From Kumtagia sp963829135 (lineage in GTDB: Bacteria; Pseudomonadota; Alphaproteobacteria; Rhizobiales; Rhizobiaceae), in NCBI GenBank assembly GCA_963829135.1, contig CAWHHO010000005.1, positions 496,001 through 560,000 on the forward strand: a stretch of DNA of 64,000 nucleotides, read 5' to 3'. Shown in pieces: positions 45,838-54,913 of this stretch. The notes beneath the pieces were generated by a model. It did not search any database, had not been told where the DNA came from, and worked only from the letters and a program-made list of their open reading frames with translations. The stretch's first letter is position 1; every line of letters starts with the position of its first letter. The translations under genes and the position numbers were made by a program.

Positions 45838-46716
45838 CTAAGCCAGATTTTCCTTGAAGAAGGCGATGGTGCGGCCCCATGCAAGGTCGGCCGCTTCCTT
45901 GTTGTAGCGAGCTTCCGAGGTGTCATTGTTGAACGCGTGCTGCGCTCCGTCATAGACGTAGATCGTGAATTTCTTGCCGTCGGCCGTAAGCGCAGCCTTG
46001 AAGGCTTCAATGCCCGCATTAATGCGTTCGTCCAGCCCACCGTAGTGAAGGAGCAGTGGCGCCTCTATTTTGGCGATCGCCGCGGGGTCTTTCGGCTGCG
46101 CGCCGTAATAGGCGACACCCGCAGCAAGATCCGGCGATGCAGTCGCGAGATTGTTCACCGTCCCGCCGCCCCAGCAGAAGCCGACCGCGCCGACCTTGCC
46201 GTTTACATCGTCTCGTCCCTTGAGATAGGCAATCGTTGCCACGCCATTGGCAGCAGTCTTGGTCGGATCTAACTTAGAGAACATCTCCCGAGCCTTTTCC
46301 TCGTCGGTCGGCGTGCCACCCAGCGGCGACAGGAAGTCCGGCGCGAGCGCGACGAAACCCTCAAGCGCAATGCGGCGCGCCACGTCCTTTGTATGCGCGT
46401 TCAACCCGCGGTTTTCGTGAATGACGATCACCGCGCCAAGCTTGCCGTTCTGCTCGGCGGGTTGCGCAAGGTATCCTCGCATCTCGCCTTCGGCTCCCGG
46501 CCAAGTCACGTCTGAAGTCTTCACGCGCGGATCGTTGTCCTCGACGATCGCAGCCTGTGCCGGACTGGCAGCCAGCATCGGCGCAATTACCGCAGCGGCC
46601 GCGCCCGATCCGGCGAGCTTCGACAGCTTTTCCATGAAGCCGCGTCTGTCGAGCGTCAGATGCGTATATTCGTCATACGCATCGATCATCGCCTGGGTGA
46701 TCAAAGGCTTGTTCAT
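45838..46716 (-). CDS. Dienelactone hydrolase family protein, exported
   Basis: 292 residues. A twin-arginine-like leader DRRGFMEKLSKLAGSGAAAAVIAPML precedes the catalytic domain with the nucleophile Cys in VGFCWGGGTVNN, the HENRGLNAHTKDVA segment, and the Asp and His triad members further on (YDGAQHAFNND). Dienelactone hydrolases open 4-ene lactones from chloroaromatic breakdown, but many relatives have other ester substrates. The ATG at 46716 is preferred over upstream open frame. No aromatic-degradation genes are near. Confidence 0.87.
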   Translation of the reverse strand: MNKPLITQAMIDAYDEYTHLTLDRRGFMEKLSKLAGSGAAAAVIAPMLAASPAQAAIVEDNDPRVKTSDVTWPGAEGEMRGYLAQPAEQNGKLGAVIVIHENRGLNAHTKDVARRIALEGFVALAPDFLSPLGGTPTDEEKAREMFSKLDPTKTAANGVATIAYLKGRDDVNGKVGAVGFCWGGGTVNNLATASPDLAAGVAYYGAQPKDPAAIAKIEAPLLLHYGGLDERINAGIEAFKAALTADGKKFTIYVYDGAQHAFNNDTSEARYNKEAADLAWGRTIAFFKENLA

Positions 46717-47077
46717 CGCGGCTCCTCCCGACAGATGTATGAACCCAAGATAGGTCGCGTCGGGCCAGCGTCCAGTCACGGCTTCGCGAGCAGAGCCCCG
46801 CGATTTACACATACTTCTAAATCCGCCTCACGTCAACGTCATTCTCGGGCTTGCTCCCGAAGAATCTGCTGCGCATGCAATTTAATGCACCGCGTTGCAG
46901 CGCGTTCTGGTTGCGTACGCCAGATCCTCGGGACAAGCCCCGAGGTTGACGAAATGGAGGTGACAGAGGATGACGAAGTGGAGGTGCCAGCGCATCAATC
47001 GCGATCGCCCGGTGACTGCCATGCGATCGCCCTACCGGCTTGGGGTCGACTGGCCATCTGCCATCCCAGCGAAGCGT
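46717..47077. other. Intergenic stretch holding a RIME-like repeat
   Basis: No gene. The centre is the repeat described separately at 46836-47040; the rest shows no clear structure. Confidence 0.55.
46836..47040. repeat. RIME-like repeat, copy 1
   Basis: Begins ACGTCATTCTCGGGCTTG, ends its core with CCTCGGGACAAGCCCCGAGG, which is nearly its reverse complement, and carries a central CTGCTGCGCATGCA. A second segment follows with CGATCGCCC and ATGCGATCGCCCT. A close copy lies at 56036-56206. RIME elements of this type are known from rhizobia. Confidence 0.8.
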
Positions 47078-48193
47078 TCACTTCTGAAATTTCTTGCTGA
47101 AGGCGTTGGTGAACTTGATGGTGCCGGCCTCGTCGACAGCCTCCCCGAGCGCGACATCCATGAAGGTGTCGGTAATGCGCACAAGCGCGAAGCCGCCCAT
47201 GTAACCAGCCTTCGGCTTGAACATGTCATAGCCATCACGACTGTAGATCATCGGCGTTTCGTGCTGATGGCCGTGAAAGATGCCGATAACGTTGTAGCGT
47301 TTCACCACATCGATCATCGCGGCGCGGTCCGCGTCGCTCCACCAATGCGGCGCCCCGCTGCCCTCATCGTCGAACGTCGTCCTCGACGGATCCCAACGCT
47401 CTTCCGAGAACGAATCCCAGCCGTAATGTTGGAAGATCACCACCGGCTTTCCATCGGAAGCCGCTGTGGCGAGGTCTTCCCGCAGCCAGTTCAGCGCACT
47501 GACCGCGCCCTTCGTCGTGTCCCCCGCAAACCGATGCGCCTGAACCAGGTGCAGATTGCCCCAGTTCCACGAGTAGCAGTCGGAATCGACATCGTAATTG
47601 TCAGCCGGTACCGGCGGCTTGAAGAACACGCTGGGACGGTGGTTGATCTCGACATAGTCGCGAAGTTCGCGGCGATACCAGTCGACATGCGGGGACGGTC
47701 CATCCTGGTCCAGATCGTGATTGCCAAGACCGAGGTAGACCGGGAAATGCACCCGATCCGTTCCAACGCCCTCCTGATAGCGCTGGCTGAACTGCAGAAG
47801 CTGCGTCCCCTCATGCGGCAGTGTGATCTGGCCGCCGCCATCATCGGTCATGTCGCCGCCCAAGACGAGGCCGCGTGGGTGGGCGATCCGCTCGCCCGCG
47901 CTTGCCAACACGGTCGAAACCCCACCGATTGCGTTTGGCCACCGATTGACCCTCATTCGGTTCAACGCCCTGATATGGCGCAGCAGGTTCGCGTCGGTCT
48001 TGCCTTCCTGCGCGCAGCTCGGGCTGAGGCCGCTCGCCATACGACAGGCGTGGATGTCGGCCGCAAATACGAAGGTGACGTCGGTCCTGGCCGGTTGAGC
48101 GCGCCCCGGTCGCGATCCGACGCCCGCTGCCAGCAGCCCCAGGCAAAAACGACGGCGCGAAAACTTGTCGAAACCCTGCAACGGACCCTCCAA
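47078..48193 (-). CDS. Tat-exported metallophosphoesterase
   Basis: 371 residues. A twin-arginine signal (SRRRFCLGLLAAGVG) leads to the metallophosphatase domain: DIHA, VLGGDMTDDG, LGLGNHDLD, and FHGHQHETPM are the ordered metal motifs. It should be a periplasmic phosphoesterase (nucleotidase or phosphatase-like). The start is a TTG at 48193, since no ATG is found before the Tat motif. The substrate is unknown. Confidence 0.85.
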   Translation of the reverse strand: MEGPLQGFDKFSRRRFCLGLLAAGVGSRPGRAQPARTDVTFVFAADIHACRMASGLSPSCAQEGKTDANLLRHIRALNRMRVNRWPNAIGGVSTVLASAGERIAHPRGLVLGGDMTDDGGGQITLPHEGTQLLQFSQRYQEGVGTDRVHFPVYLGLGNHDLDQDGPSPHVDWYRRELRDYVEINHRPSVFFKPPVPADNYDVDSDCYSWNWGNLHLVQAHRFAGDTTKGAVSALNWLREDLATAASDGKPVVIFQHYGWDSFSEERWDPSRTTFDDEGSGAPHWWSDADRAAMIDVVKRYNVIGIFHGHQHETPMIYSRDGYDMFKPKAGYMGGFALVRITDTFMDVALGEAVDEAGTIKFTNAFSKKFQK

Positions 48194-48378
48194 TCACAAA
48201 TTTAAGCCGAAACGCACGCATCAAACTACGTCGCGTCTTGCAATTCCGACACCGAAAAGACACGCGCGGCGGTCGACATCGGTTCAAAAGCCGGCAAATC
48301 CAGCAGAAACTGTTTGAACCGTCATTACTCTTCACTATGCTCCGCCGCCACAGCGTCAATTTCCAGGGATTGTCCGAA

Positions 48379-49044
48379 ATGATTCTCTCAAGACGTGAAG
48401 TCGTGCTCGGTGGAATGGCGATGATCGCCGCCGGGCTGAGCGCCCGCGAAGCCGAAGCCCAGGCCTCCGCCTATTTCGCCGGCACCAGGACCGACAATGG
48501 CGTGACCTTCCGCGCCACCAACTTCAAGAAGATCGACAAGAAGTGGCAGCGGCAGGTCGTCAAGTTCCAGAGCAGCGAGCCTCAGGGCACCGTTGTCGTC
48601 GATACCCGCAATCACTTCCTGTACCTGATCATGGAAAACAGGACGGCGATCCGCTACGGCGTCGGCGTCGGCAAGGAAGGCTTCAAATGGTACGGCACCG
48701 CCACGATCGACCGCAAGTCGCTGTGGCCGAAGTGGACGCCGCCACCGGAAATGCGCAAGCGCCATCCGGAGCTGCCCGAGTCGGTGGCCGGCGGTTCGCC
48801 AAGCAACCCGCTGGGTCCGCGCGCCATGTACCTGCACAGCGACGGCCGGGATACGGGCTACCGGTTCCACGGCACGATCCAGCCATGGAGCATCGGAACG
48901 GACGCGTCCTCGGGCTGCATCCGCATGTTCAACGAGGATGCGATCGACCTCTACCAGCGGTGCCCTGTCGGTACGCTGGTGCAGGTTCTGCCGCATCTGG
49001 CCGAGCAGGCCGCCAAGTCCGAAAAACTAGACACAGTAGACTGA
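48379..49044 (+). CDS. L,D-transpeptidase (YkuD family)
   Basis: 221 residues; signal peptide SRREVVLGGMAMIAAGLS with a Tat-like RR. The catalytic domain has RFHGTIQPWSIGTDASSGCIRM with the conserved His and Cys; it makes 3-3 cross-links in peptidoglycan or links proteins to it. Preferred start ATG 48379 because it gives a clean signal peptide; 48337 is possible. Followed 13 bases later by an OmpA-like lipoprotein gene, so both may act on the cell envelope. Confidence 0.9.
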   Translation: MILSRREVVLGGMAMIAAGLSAREAEAQASAYFAGTRTDNGVTFRATNFKKIDKKWQRQVVKFQSSEPQGTVVVDTRNHFLYLIMENRTAIRYGVGVGKEGFKWYGTATIDRKSLWPKWTPPPEMRKRHPELPESVAGGSPSNPLGPRAMYLHSDGRDTGYRFHGTIQPWSIGTDASSGCIRMFNEDAIDLYQRCPVGTLVQVLPHLAEQAAKSEKLDTVD

Positions 49045-49057
49045 GGGGTCTGCATTG

Positions 49058-49592
49058 ATGACGTTGAAAATCACCCGCCATCTGCTCGCCGCGGGTCTGC
49101 TGCTCGCATTGGCCGGTTGCACCTCGACCGGCGGCGGTCCCACGGCAGACAATTTGGGCGTCAATCCCAACGCGAGCGGCAGCACCGGCGATCCTGCGGC
49201 CGGCTTTGCCAATGCCGGGTCCCGGCAGCGAGGAGGACTTCATCCTCAATGTCGGCCGGCGGATCTTCTTCACGTCCGGATCGGCGGAACTGGATTCGGT
49301 GGCCATGACGACGCTCGACAATCAAGCTGCATTCCTCGCCAAATATCCGCGCTGGCTGGTCAAGCTGCAGGGATTTGCCGACGATCCCGGCTCCACCGCG
49401 GCGAATGTGACATTGTCGCAGAAGCGCGCCGACGCGGCGATGAGCTACCTGGCGTCCAAGGGCGTGGATCCGAAGCGCATGTGGACGAAGGGTTATGGAA
49501 ACGACCGCGCCGTGCGCGAATGCACCGAAAAATCCTGCAAGGTCCAGAACCGCCGCGTCGTGGTGAATTTGCAGACGCAGTACGAGAGCTGA
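49058..49592 (+). CDS. OmpA-family peptidoglycan-associated lipoprotein, apparent frameshift
   Basis: Signal peptide with lipobox LALAGC, then a short linker and an OmpA C-terminal domain (FILNVGRRIFFTSGSAELD, LVKLQGFADDPGS, MWTKGYGNDRAVRE). Binds peptidoglycan and anchors the outer membrane, as in Pal. Near 49217 an extra G in GGGTCCC breaks the frame between AGFANAG and PGSEEDF; removing it gives about 177 residues. Start ATG 49058 is preferred over TTG 49055. Lies 13 bases downstream of the L,D-transpeptidase. Confidence 0.82.
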
Positions 49593-49744
49593 CGGAATTT
49601 GAGGGGGTCAAGAGGCGGCGCTCGGTCATTCGATATCAGCAACGGCGCTCTTTCCCACCCCCCTCTGTCCTGCCGGACAGAAGGATTGCGACAAAGCTCA
49701 AACTCAATCACGGCACGCCCACCCGCTCAGCTTAGCCCAACCAA

Positions 49745-50128
49745 TCATACCTCCAAAAATCGGATCCGGTTTCCGAACGGGTCGATGACCTGGCACTCGA
49801 GGCCCCAGTCCTGCCGCTGCAGACCCGGCCGGTTATATTTGTAATTCTTTGCGGCCAGTTCCTGCTGCCAGGCTTCGACGCCCTTTGTGTAGACGACCAT
49901 ATTGGCGCCTGGACTGGCATCGCCCGAATGCTCGCTGAGGTGCAGCTTCAGCGGCCCCTTCGATACCTGCATGTAGATAGGCGTCTCGGGTTCGAAGCGA
50001 TGTTCCCAATCCACGCGCATGCCGAGGAACCCCAGGTAAAACTCCCGCGCCTTGGCCTCGTCGAAGATGCGGATGATCGGCACCGCCGCGGAAAATTCCA
50101 CGGCCCTCAGTTTGTCCACCAATTCCAT
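49745..50128 (-). CDS. VOC-fold (glyoxalase/bleomycin resistance-like) protein
   Basis: 127 residues with PIIRIFDEAKAREFYLGFLGM at the start and QVIDPFGNRIRFLE at the end, including the closing Glu of VOC proteins. The middle LKLHLSEHSGDASPG resembles the bleomycin-resistance subgroup. Function beyond the fold is unknown. It is divergent from the helicase gene. Confidence 0.83.
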   Translation of the reverse strand: MELVDKLRAVEFSAAVPIIRIFDEAKAREFYLGFLGMRVDWEHRFEPETPIYMQVSKGPLKLHLSEHSGDASPGANMVVYTKGVEAWQQELAAKNYKYNRPGLQRQDWGLECQVIDPFGNRIRFLEV

Positions 50129-50314
50129 CGTCCTGTCCTCCCGGAATGTCAGTAGCGTTCGTTCCGGGTATCGCGCGCAACCCTATGACGCACCTGCCTA
50201 ATCCAGCATAACCCGCCAACCGTCGACGGGCAAAGCAGTTGTTCGCGGCTTTCACCGACGCAATGTTGCCAAGCTGTTCTGGCCTTTCGCGACCGAATCA
50301 CTACATTCGGGTCA

Positions 50315-53137
50315 ATGGCTGCTTTTCCTGAGGATTGGGGTGATGACACCCCGCGCATGCCCTCTGCCCCGCAAGGCGGCGGATCGGGCATTGCCGCGCG
50401 CGCCATGGCGGCCCGTCAGGGTAGCAATGCCGCATCGGACTACCTGCGCGGCTTGAACGACGAGCAGCGTCTGGCCGTGGAGACCACCGAAGGCCCGGTG
50501 CTTGTGCTGGCCGGCGCCGGCACCGGCAAGACGCGCGTGCTGACCACCCGCATCGCCCACATCCTTGCCACGGGCCGCGCCTATCCGAGCCAGATCCTCG
50601 CGGTCACCTTCACCAACAAGGCGGCGCGCGAAATGAAGCAGCGCATCGGCTTGCTGGTCGGCGAGGCGGTGGAAGGCATGCCGTGGCTGGGCACCTTCCA
50701 CTCGATCGGCGTCAAGATGCTGCGCCGCCATGCCGAGCTGGCCGGCCTGCGTTCCGATTTCACCATTCTCGACACCGACGACCAGGTCCGGCTGATCAAG
50801 CAGTTGATCCAGGCGGAAGGCCTGGACGACAAGCGCTGGCCGGCGCGGCAGTTCGCGCAGATGATCGACGGCTGGAAGAACAAGGGGCTGGGCCCGAGCG
50901 AAATTGCCGAGGGCGACGCGCGCGCCTTCGCCAACGGCAAGGGCCGCGAGCTCTACAAGGCTTATCAGGACCGCCTGCAGACGCTCAACGCCTGCGACTT
51001 CGGCGACCTGCTGTGCCATCCGATCCGCATTTTCCGCGCCAACCACGACGTGCTCGCCGAATATCACAGGCGGTTCAGATACATCCTCGTCGACGAATAC
51101 CAGGACACCAATACCGCGCAATATATGTGGCTGCGCTTGCTGGCTCAGCGGACGGGCGCGACCTCTCCCTCCCTCTCGAGGGGAGGGTCGGTCCGCGAAG
51201 CGGACCGGGGTGGGGTAGGTCCAGGCAGCGCGCCGACGCCAGGAAACGACGAAGAGCTGGACGATCGGGCGACCCCACCCGGCCGGACTGCGTCCGGCCA
51301 CCCTCCCCTCAAGGGGGAGGGAAACCCGCGCCCGGCCGAAGGCCGCAAGCCCGACCGGGCGTCGGCCGGTCAGGCCGCCCCAGCGGAGGCCAGCGAGCGG
51401 AGCGAGCGCTCGGCCGTGAGCGAAACCAGGGTCAACATCTGCTGCGTCGGCGATGACGACCAGTCGATCTACGGCTGGCGCGGGGCGGAGGTGGACAACA
51501 TCCTGCGCTTCGAGAAGGATTTTCCCGGCGCCACCGTCATTCGCCTGGAGCGCAACTACCGCTCCACAGCGCATATACTGGGTGCGGCCTCGCACCTCAT
51601 CGCCCACAATGAAGGGCGGCTCGGCAAGACCCTTTTTACGGACCGCGCCGACCCGGATGACGGCAAGGTCAACGTCCACGCCGCCTGGGACTCCGAGGAG
51701 GAAGCCCGCGCCGTCGGCGAGGCGATCGAGCAGCACCAGCGCCACGGCCACGTGCTGAACGACATGGCGATCCTGGTGCGCGCCTCCTTCCAGATGCGCG
51801 AGTTCGAGGACCGCTTCGTCACGCTCGGCCTGAACTACCGCGTCATCGGCGGTCCGCGTTTCTACGAGCGCCAGGAAATCCGCGACGCGCTGGCCTATCT
51901 GCGCGTCGTCGCGCAGGGCGCCGACGACCTCGCCTTCGAGCGCATCGTCAACGTGCCGAAGCGCGGACTGGGCGAGGCGGCGATCCGCCAGGTTCATGAC
52001 ACCGCGCGCGCGCTCGGCATACCCATGCTGAAGGCGGCCGAAAAACTTGCCGAAAGCGACGAGCTGAAACCGAAGCCGCGTGCGGCGCTGCGCCAGATCG
52101 CCGCCAATTTCGCGCGCTGGCAGGAGCGTCTGGAAACCACGCCGCATACCGAACTGGCGGAAACCATCCTGGAAGAGTCCGGCTACACGGAAATGTGGAA
52201 GAACGACCGCTCGGCGGAGGCGCCCGGCCGGCTGGAAAACCTCAAGGAACTCATTCGCTCCATGGAGGAATACGAGTCGCTGCGCTCTTTCCTCGAGCAT
52301 GTCGCGCTGGTGATGGACACCGAGCAGAACGCCGAGCTCGACGCCGTGTCGATCATGACGCTGCATTCGGCCAAGGGGCTGGAGTTCGAGACCGTGTTCC
52401 TGCCCGGCTGGGAGGAAGGCCTTTTCCCGCACCAGCGCTCGCTCGACGAGGGCGGCCGCTCCGGGCTGGAGGAGGAGCGCCGCCTCGCCTATGTCGGCGT
52501 CACCCGCGCCAAGATGAACCTGCATATCTGGTTCGTCTCCAACCGCCGCATTCACGGCCTGTGGCAATCGACGATCCCGTCGCGCTTCCTGGACGAACTG
52601 CCGGCCGCACATGTCGAGGTGGCGGAAGCCGGCAATTCCTATGGCGGCTATGGCGGACGCGGGTTTGGCGAGGGCGGCAGCCGCCGCAATCCCTACGGCG
52701 CCTCGCGCTTCGACAATGTGGGGGCGCCGAGCGGCGGCTTTGCCTCGCGCGGCGACCAGTCTCGCGACAATTCAGGCCGCAGCTTTTCCAACACCTATGC
52801 GACGCCGGGCTGGCAGCGCGCCCAGCAGAACCGCACGGAGGCGACGGACCGCAACTGGGGTTCGCGCTCCGGCCATTCGGTCGAGCGCATCGGCTATGGC
52901 GAGACGGATTCCGGCTATGGCGCCGGGCGCGGCTCGGTCAAGGGCCGCGTGATCGACGGCGAACTGGTGGCAAAAAGCGTCGCCGACACCCCCTCGCCCT
53001 TCACCATCGGCGACCGCGTGTTCCACCAGAAATTCGGCAACGGCAACGTCGCGGCCATCGAGGGCAACAAGCTCACGATCGACTTCGACAGGGCGGGTCA
53101 GAAGAAGGTGCTGGACGGGTTTGTGAGTGGGGTGTGA
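50315..53137 (+). CDS. UvrD/PcrA-type DNA helicase with a palindrome-encoded insert
   Basis: 940 residues of a superfamily 1 helicase: motif I LAGAGTGKTR near residue 66, motif II DEYQDTNT near 260, motif III GDDDQSIYGWRGA near 379, LERNYRST, motif V SIMTLHSAKGLEFE, motif VI VGVTRAKMNLH. It unwinds DNA in repair and replication. Between motifs II and III lies an insert of about 92 residues (280-371), encoded by a palindrome at 51161-51324 plus about 100 further bases. Normal relatives have only a short loop there. The C-terminal region is Gly/Ser/Arg-rich, with a KxxGKG-type tail. Confidence 0.93.
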   Translation: MAAFPEDWGDDTPRMPSAPQGGGSGIAARAMAARQGSNAASDYLRGLNDEQRLAVETTEGPVLVLAGAGTGKTRVLTTRIAHILATGRAYPSQILAVTFTNKAAREMKQRIGLLVGEAVEGMPWLGTFHSIGVKMLRRHAELAGLRSDFTILDTDDQVRLIKQLIQAEGLDDKRWPARQFAQMIDGWKNKGLGPSEIAEGDARAFANGKGRELYKAYQDRLQTLNACDFGDLLCHPIRIFRANHDVLAEYHRRFRYILVDEYQDTNTAQYMWLRLLAQRTGATSPSLSRGGSVREADRGGVGPGSAPTPGNDEELDDRATPPGRTASGHPPLKGEGNPRPAEGRKPDRASAGQAAPAEASERSERSAVSETRVNICCVGDDDQSIYGWRGAEVDNILRFEKDFPGATVIRLERNYRSTAHILGAASHLIAHNEGRLGKTLFTDRADPDDGKVNVHAAWDSEEEARAVGEAIEQHQRHGHVLNDMAILVRASFQMREFEDRFVTLGLNYRVIGGPRFYERQEIRDALAYLRVVAQGADDLAFERIVNVPKRGLGEAAIRQVHDTARALGIPMLKAAEKLAESDELKPKPRAALRQIAANFARWQERLETTPHTELAETILEESGYTEMWKNDRSAEAPGRLENLKELIRSMEEYESLRSFLEHVALVMDTEQNAELDAVSIMTLHSAKGLEFETVFLPGWEEGLFPHQRSLDEGGRSGLEEERRLAYVGVTRAKMNLHIWFVSNRRIHGLWQSTIPSRFLDELPAAHVEVAEAGNSYGGYGGRGFGEGGSRRNPYGASRFDNVGAPSGGFASRGDQSRDNSGRSFSNTYATPGWQRAQQNRTEATDRNWGSRSGHSVERIGYGETDSGYGAGRGSVKGRVIDGELVAKSVADTPSPFTIGDRVFHQKFGNGNVAAIEGNKLTIDFDRAGQKKVLDGFVSGV
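51161..51324. repeat. Protein-coding palindromic element, copy 2 (inside the helicase gene)
   Basis: Two imperfect arms of about 53 bases, each with its own C-rich/G-rich mini-hairpin (TCTCCCTCCC and GGGGAGGG) and ending GGGGTGGGGT, around a centre of about 55 bases. Read in the helicase frame it gives TSPSLSRGGSVREADRGGVG and TPPGRTASGHPPLKGEG. It matches copy 1 in ileS in sequence and in reading frame. Confidence 0.88.
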
Positions 53138-53231
53138 GGGGAGCACTTGCTGCGTACCACCGAACCTTCAAGTCGCGGTATCCGAGATATACACACGTTC
53201 TATCTGCCGTCCGAATACTGGGGTTTGCACT

Positions 53232-53740
53232 TCACACTAAGCGGTATCTGATGGTCAAACGCGGTCGAATAAGGGTTGTCGGCACGCTCAACACAGGGTC
53301 GGTGATCTGTCCCGATATTCTTCGATTCGCGTGCTCGTCGCCAACTACAGAAACCTTGCAGGTCTTCGTCACTAGATCGAGTTCTGAGATTTGAACTCTC
53401 ATGGTCTGCTCACTACCAATTTCGATCGGCTGCATTTTCTCGAATCTCAGCTCTGTCCTCCTTAGTTATTTTGAAAGCCCCGCTCTCTACGCGGCCATCT
53501 GAAGTCCCGGCAGATGTTCCTATCGGCGAACTAGCATCCTAACGGCCTCATGATTGAAAGTGCAAGCGGTTCCGCCATTTGCATGGCAGACCGGGTTGTA
53601 TGCCCCATTTCCTCAAGCGCTTTCACTGCAACGACGTTGGCTGCTTCCATCTCTTTGGATTTTCCCGCCCACCGAGCGACCGTCGCATTGACTAGTGCCT
53701 CCGTAGCTTTCGTGGCCACTGTATCGAACAACCGTATCAA
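53232..53740 (-). pseudogene. Remnant of an unidentified gene
   Basis: Two minus-strand open frames look protein-like but are in different frames. 53740-53531 reads RLFDTVATKATEALVNATVA and on to LSIMRPLGC; 53435-53232 reads RVQISELDLVTKTCKVSVVG, then RISGQITDPVLSVP. The second has a clear beta-strand pattern. Neither has a good ribosome site (the first starts with TTG). They may be parts of a broken gene in a lower-GC stretch next to the REP/RAYT region. I do not recognise the family. Confidence 0.35.
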
Positions 53741-54096
53741 TGTATGGGAGGAGGGGGACGACTACTGTAGCACCGAGACAATACCCGTCTCGACAAGTAT
53801 CCACAATATCCGGATCCAGGCTGTGGCGGCTTTAGAGCGTAAACGCGAACTGTGCTGAAGCGGCTAAATCAGCATTTGCAAAACGACCCATCAAAGCAAC
53901 CTGGCCGCAGAGGCGAGCAACGCACTCCCCGGCATGCTGTGCCGCGTGTCGGCGGCATTATTGTCCGCGTCAGCCATCGACTTTATCTTGAGAGGCGTCA
54001 ATCTTCTCCAGCTTACTAAAGTCTCTGCACCCCCAACAGTCAGCTCAAAGAAGAGCAAATCCGATGGCATGTTCAAGGACCAGTATGGCGCGCCCC
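53741..54096. other. Non-coding stretch before the REP/RAYT block
   Basis: No gene supported. GC content and codon-like pattern are lower than in the neighbours, which suggests acquired or decayed DNA. Confidence 0.45.
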
Positions 54097-54174
54097 GGGG
54101 ACAGTTTACTTTCTTTCCGCAGATTGGCCCGAGGCAGCAAGGTTGGCGCTGGCGGAAAAAAGTAAACTGTCCCC
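54097..54174. repeat. REP-like hairpin, copy A
   Basis: The arms GGGGACAGTTTACTTTCTTT and, reversed, GGGGACAGTTTACTTTTTTC (right side GGCGGAAAAAAGTAAACTGT) flank about 30 bases. It abuts the 3' end of the transposase remnant, an arrangement typical for RAYT genes and their REP sequences. Confidence 0.8.
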
Positions 54175-54179
54175 AGCGG

Positions 54180-54608
54180 CTACTCACCTCTCGGCTTTCG
54201 CCCTCGTTTAAGTGTTTCGATCCCCAAGCCCGCTATCCATTGCTTGCTACCCAGCGGCTGGCCGCTTGTCTCGGACTTGCGAAGTGCGTTCATCTCCCGC
54301 CCGGTAGGCTCGATGTCAAGCATATCGGCAATGCAGGGAAAGCGGTCGAGAACAGGACGCACGTTGGTCAATTGATCGTCCCTAGCAGTAAGATGCGCTC
54401 GAACGCTGGACCAAGGCCAATTCTCTGCACGGGTCACCAATCTTGCTCTGACCGGATTCAACGAAATGTACCGCACGGCGCTTGCGAGGTGGTCTTCGTC
54501 CATAGCCACCGAACCAAACCGGCCTTGCCACAAATGCCCCGTCCAACCGTGACGATCATTGATGTGGCGGGTGTACTGCCGATGCACTTCACCAAGCGTC
54601 GCGCTCAA
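54180..54608 (-). pseudogene. REP-associated tyrosine transposase (RAYT) remnant, N-terminus lost
   Basis: 142 residues with the RAYT C-terminal signature RYTRHINDRHGWTGHLWQGRF and HLASAVRYISLNPVRARLV, then the basic WPWSSVRAH. RAYT proteins handle single-stranded REP hairpins. The N-terminal part with the HUH histidine motif and most of the catalytic core is absent, so the protein should be inactive. It lies between REP copies A and B, in reverse orientation. A new start at 54608 is only formal. Confidence 0.8.
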
Positions 54609-54640
54609 CCTCGCGGAATTCCCCCTGTTAAGGGAAAGTC

Positions 54641-54715
54641 CGGCAACGTTTACTTTATTCCCAGAAGGGCAGCAGCGCCGAAGGTTACCTCTGACGGAAA
54701 AAAGTAAACTACCCC
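54641..54715. repeat. REP-like hairpin, copy B (degenerate)
   Basis: Right arm GACGGAAAAAAGTAAACTAC and left arm CGGCAACGTTTACTTTATTC, matching copies A and C but with several changes and an altered centre. It lies just upstream (minus strand) of the RAYT remnant. Confidence 0.7.
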
Positions 54716-54913
54716 TCGTCTACCCACCTTCTCAAATTCCGCCACGCTTATTAACCAGAACGTCCAAACTCTCGAGCCATTTCTTGTAGCCTGAGATGTT
54801 CAAAGCGCGTCACGGTCGCTGCCCGTTGTCACCCTAAATGCCGCGCTCCTCCTGATGTTGAAATCTCGCGCCAGCCTCTAGAACAAACAAAGAACATATG
54901 ATAATCGGGGGCG

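Noticed and set aside
50312..52612. A 766-codon minus-strand open frame opposite the helicase gene
   Set aside because: It is antisense to clear SF1 helicase motifs, and its translation has the low-complexity look of a high-GC shadow frame.
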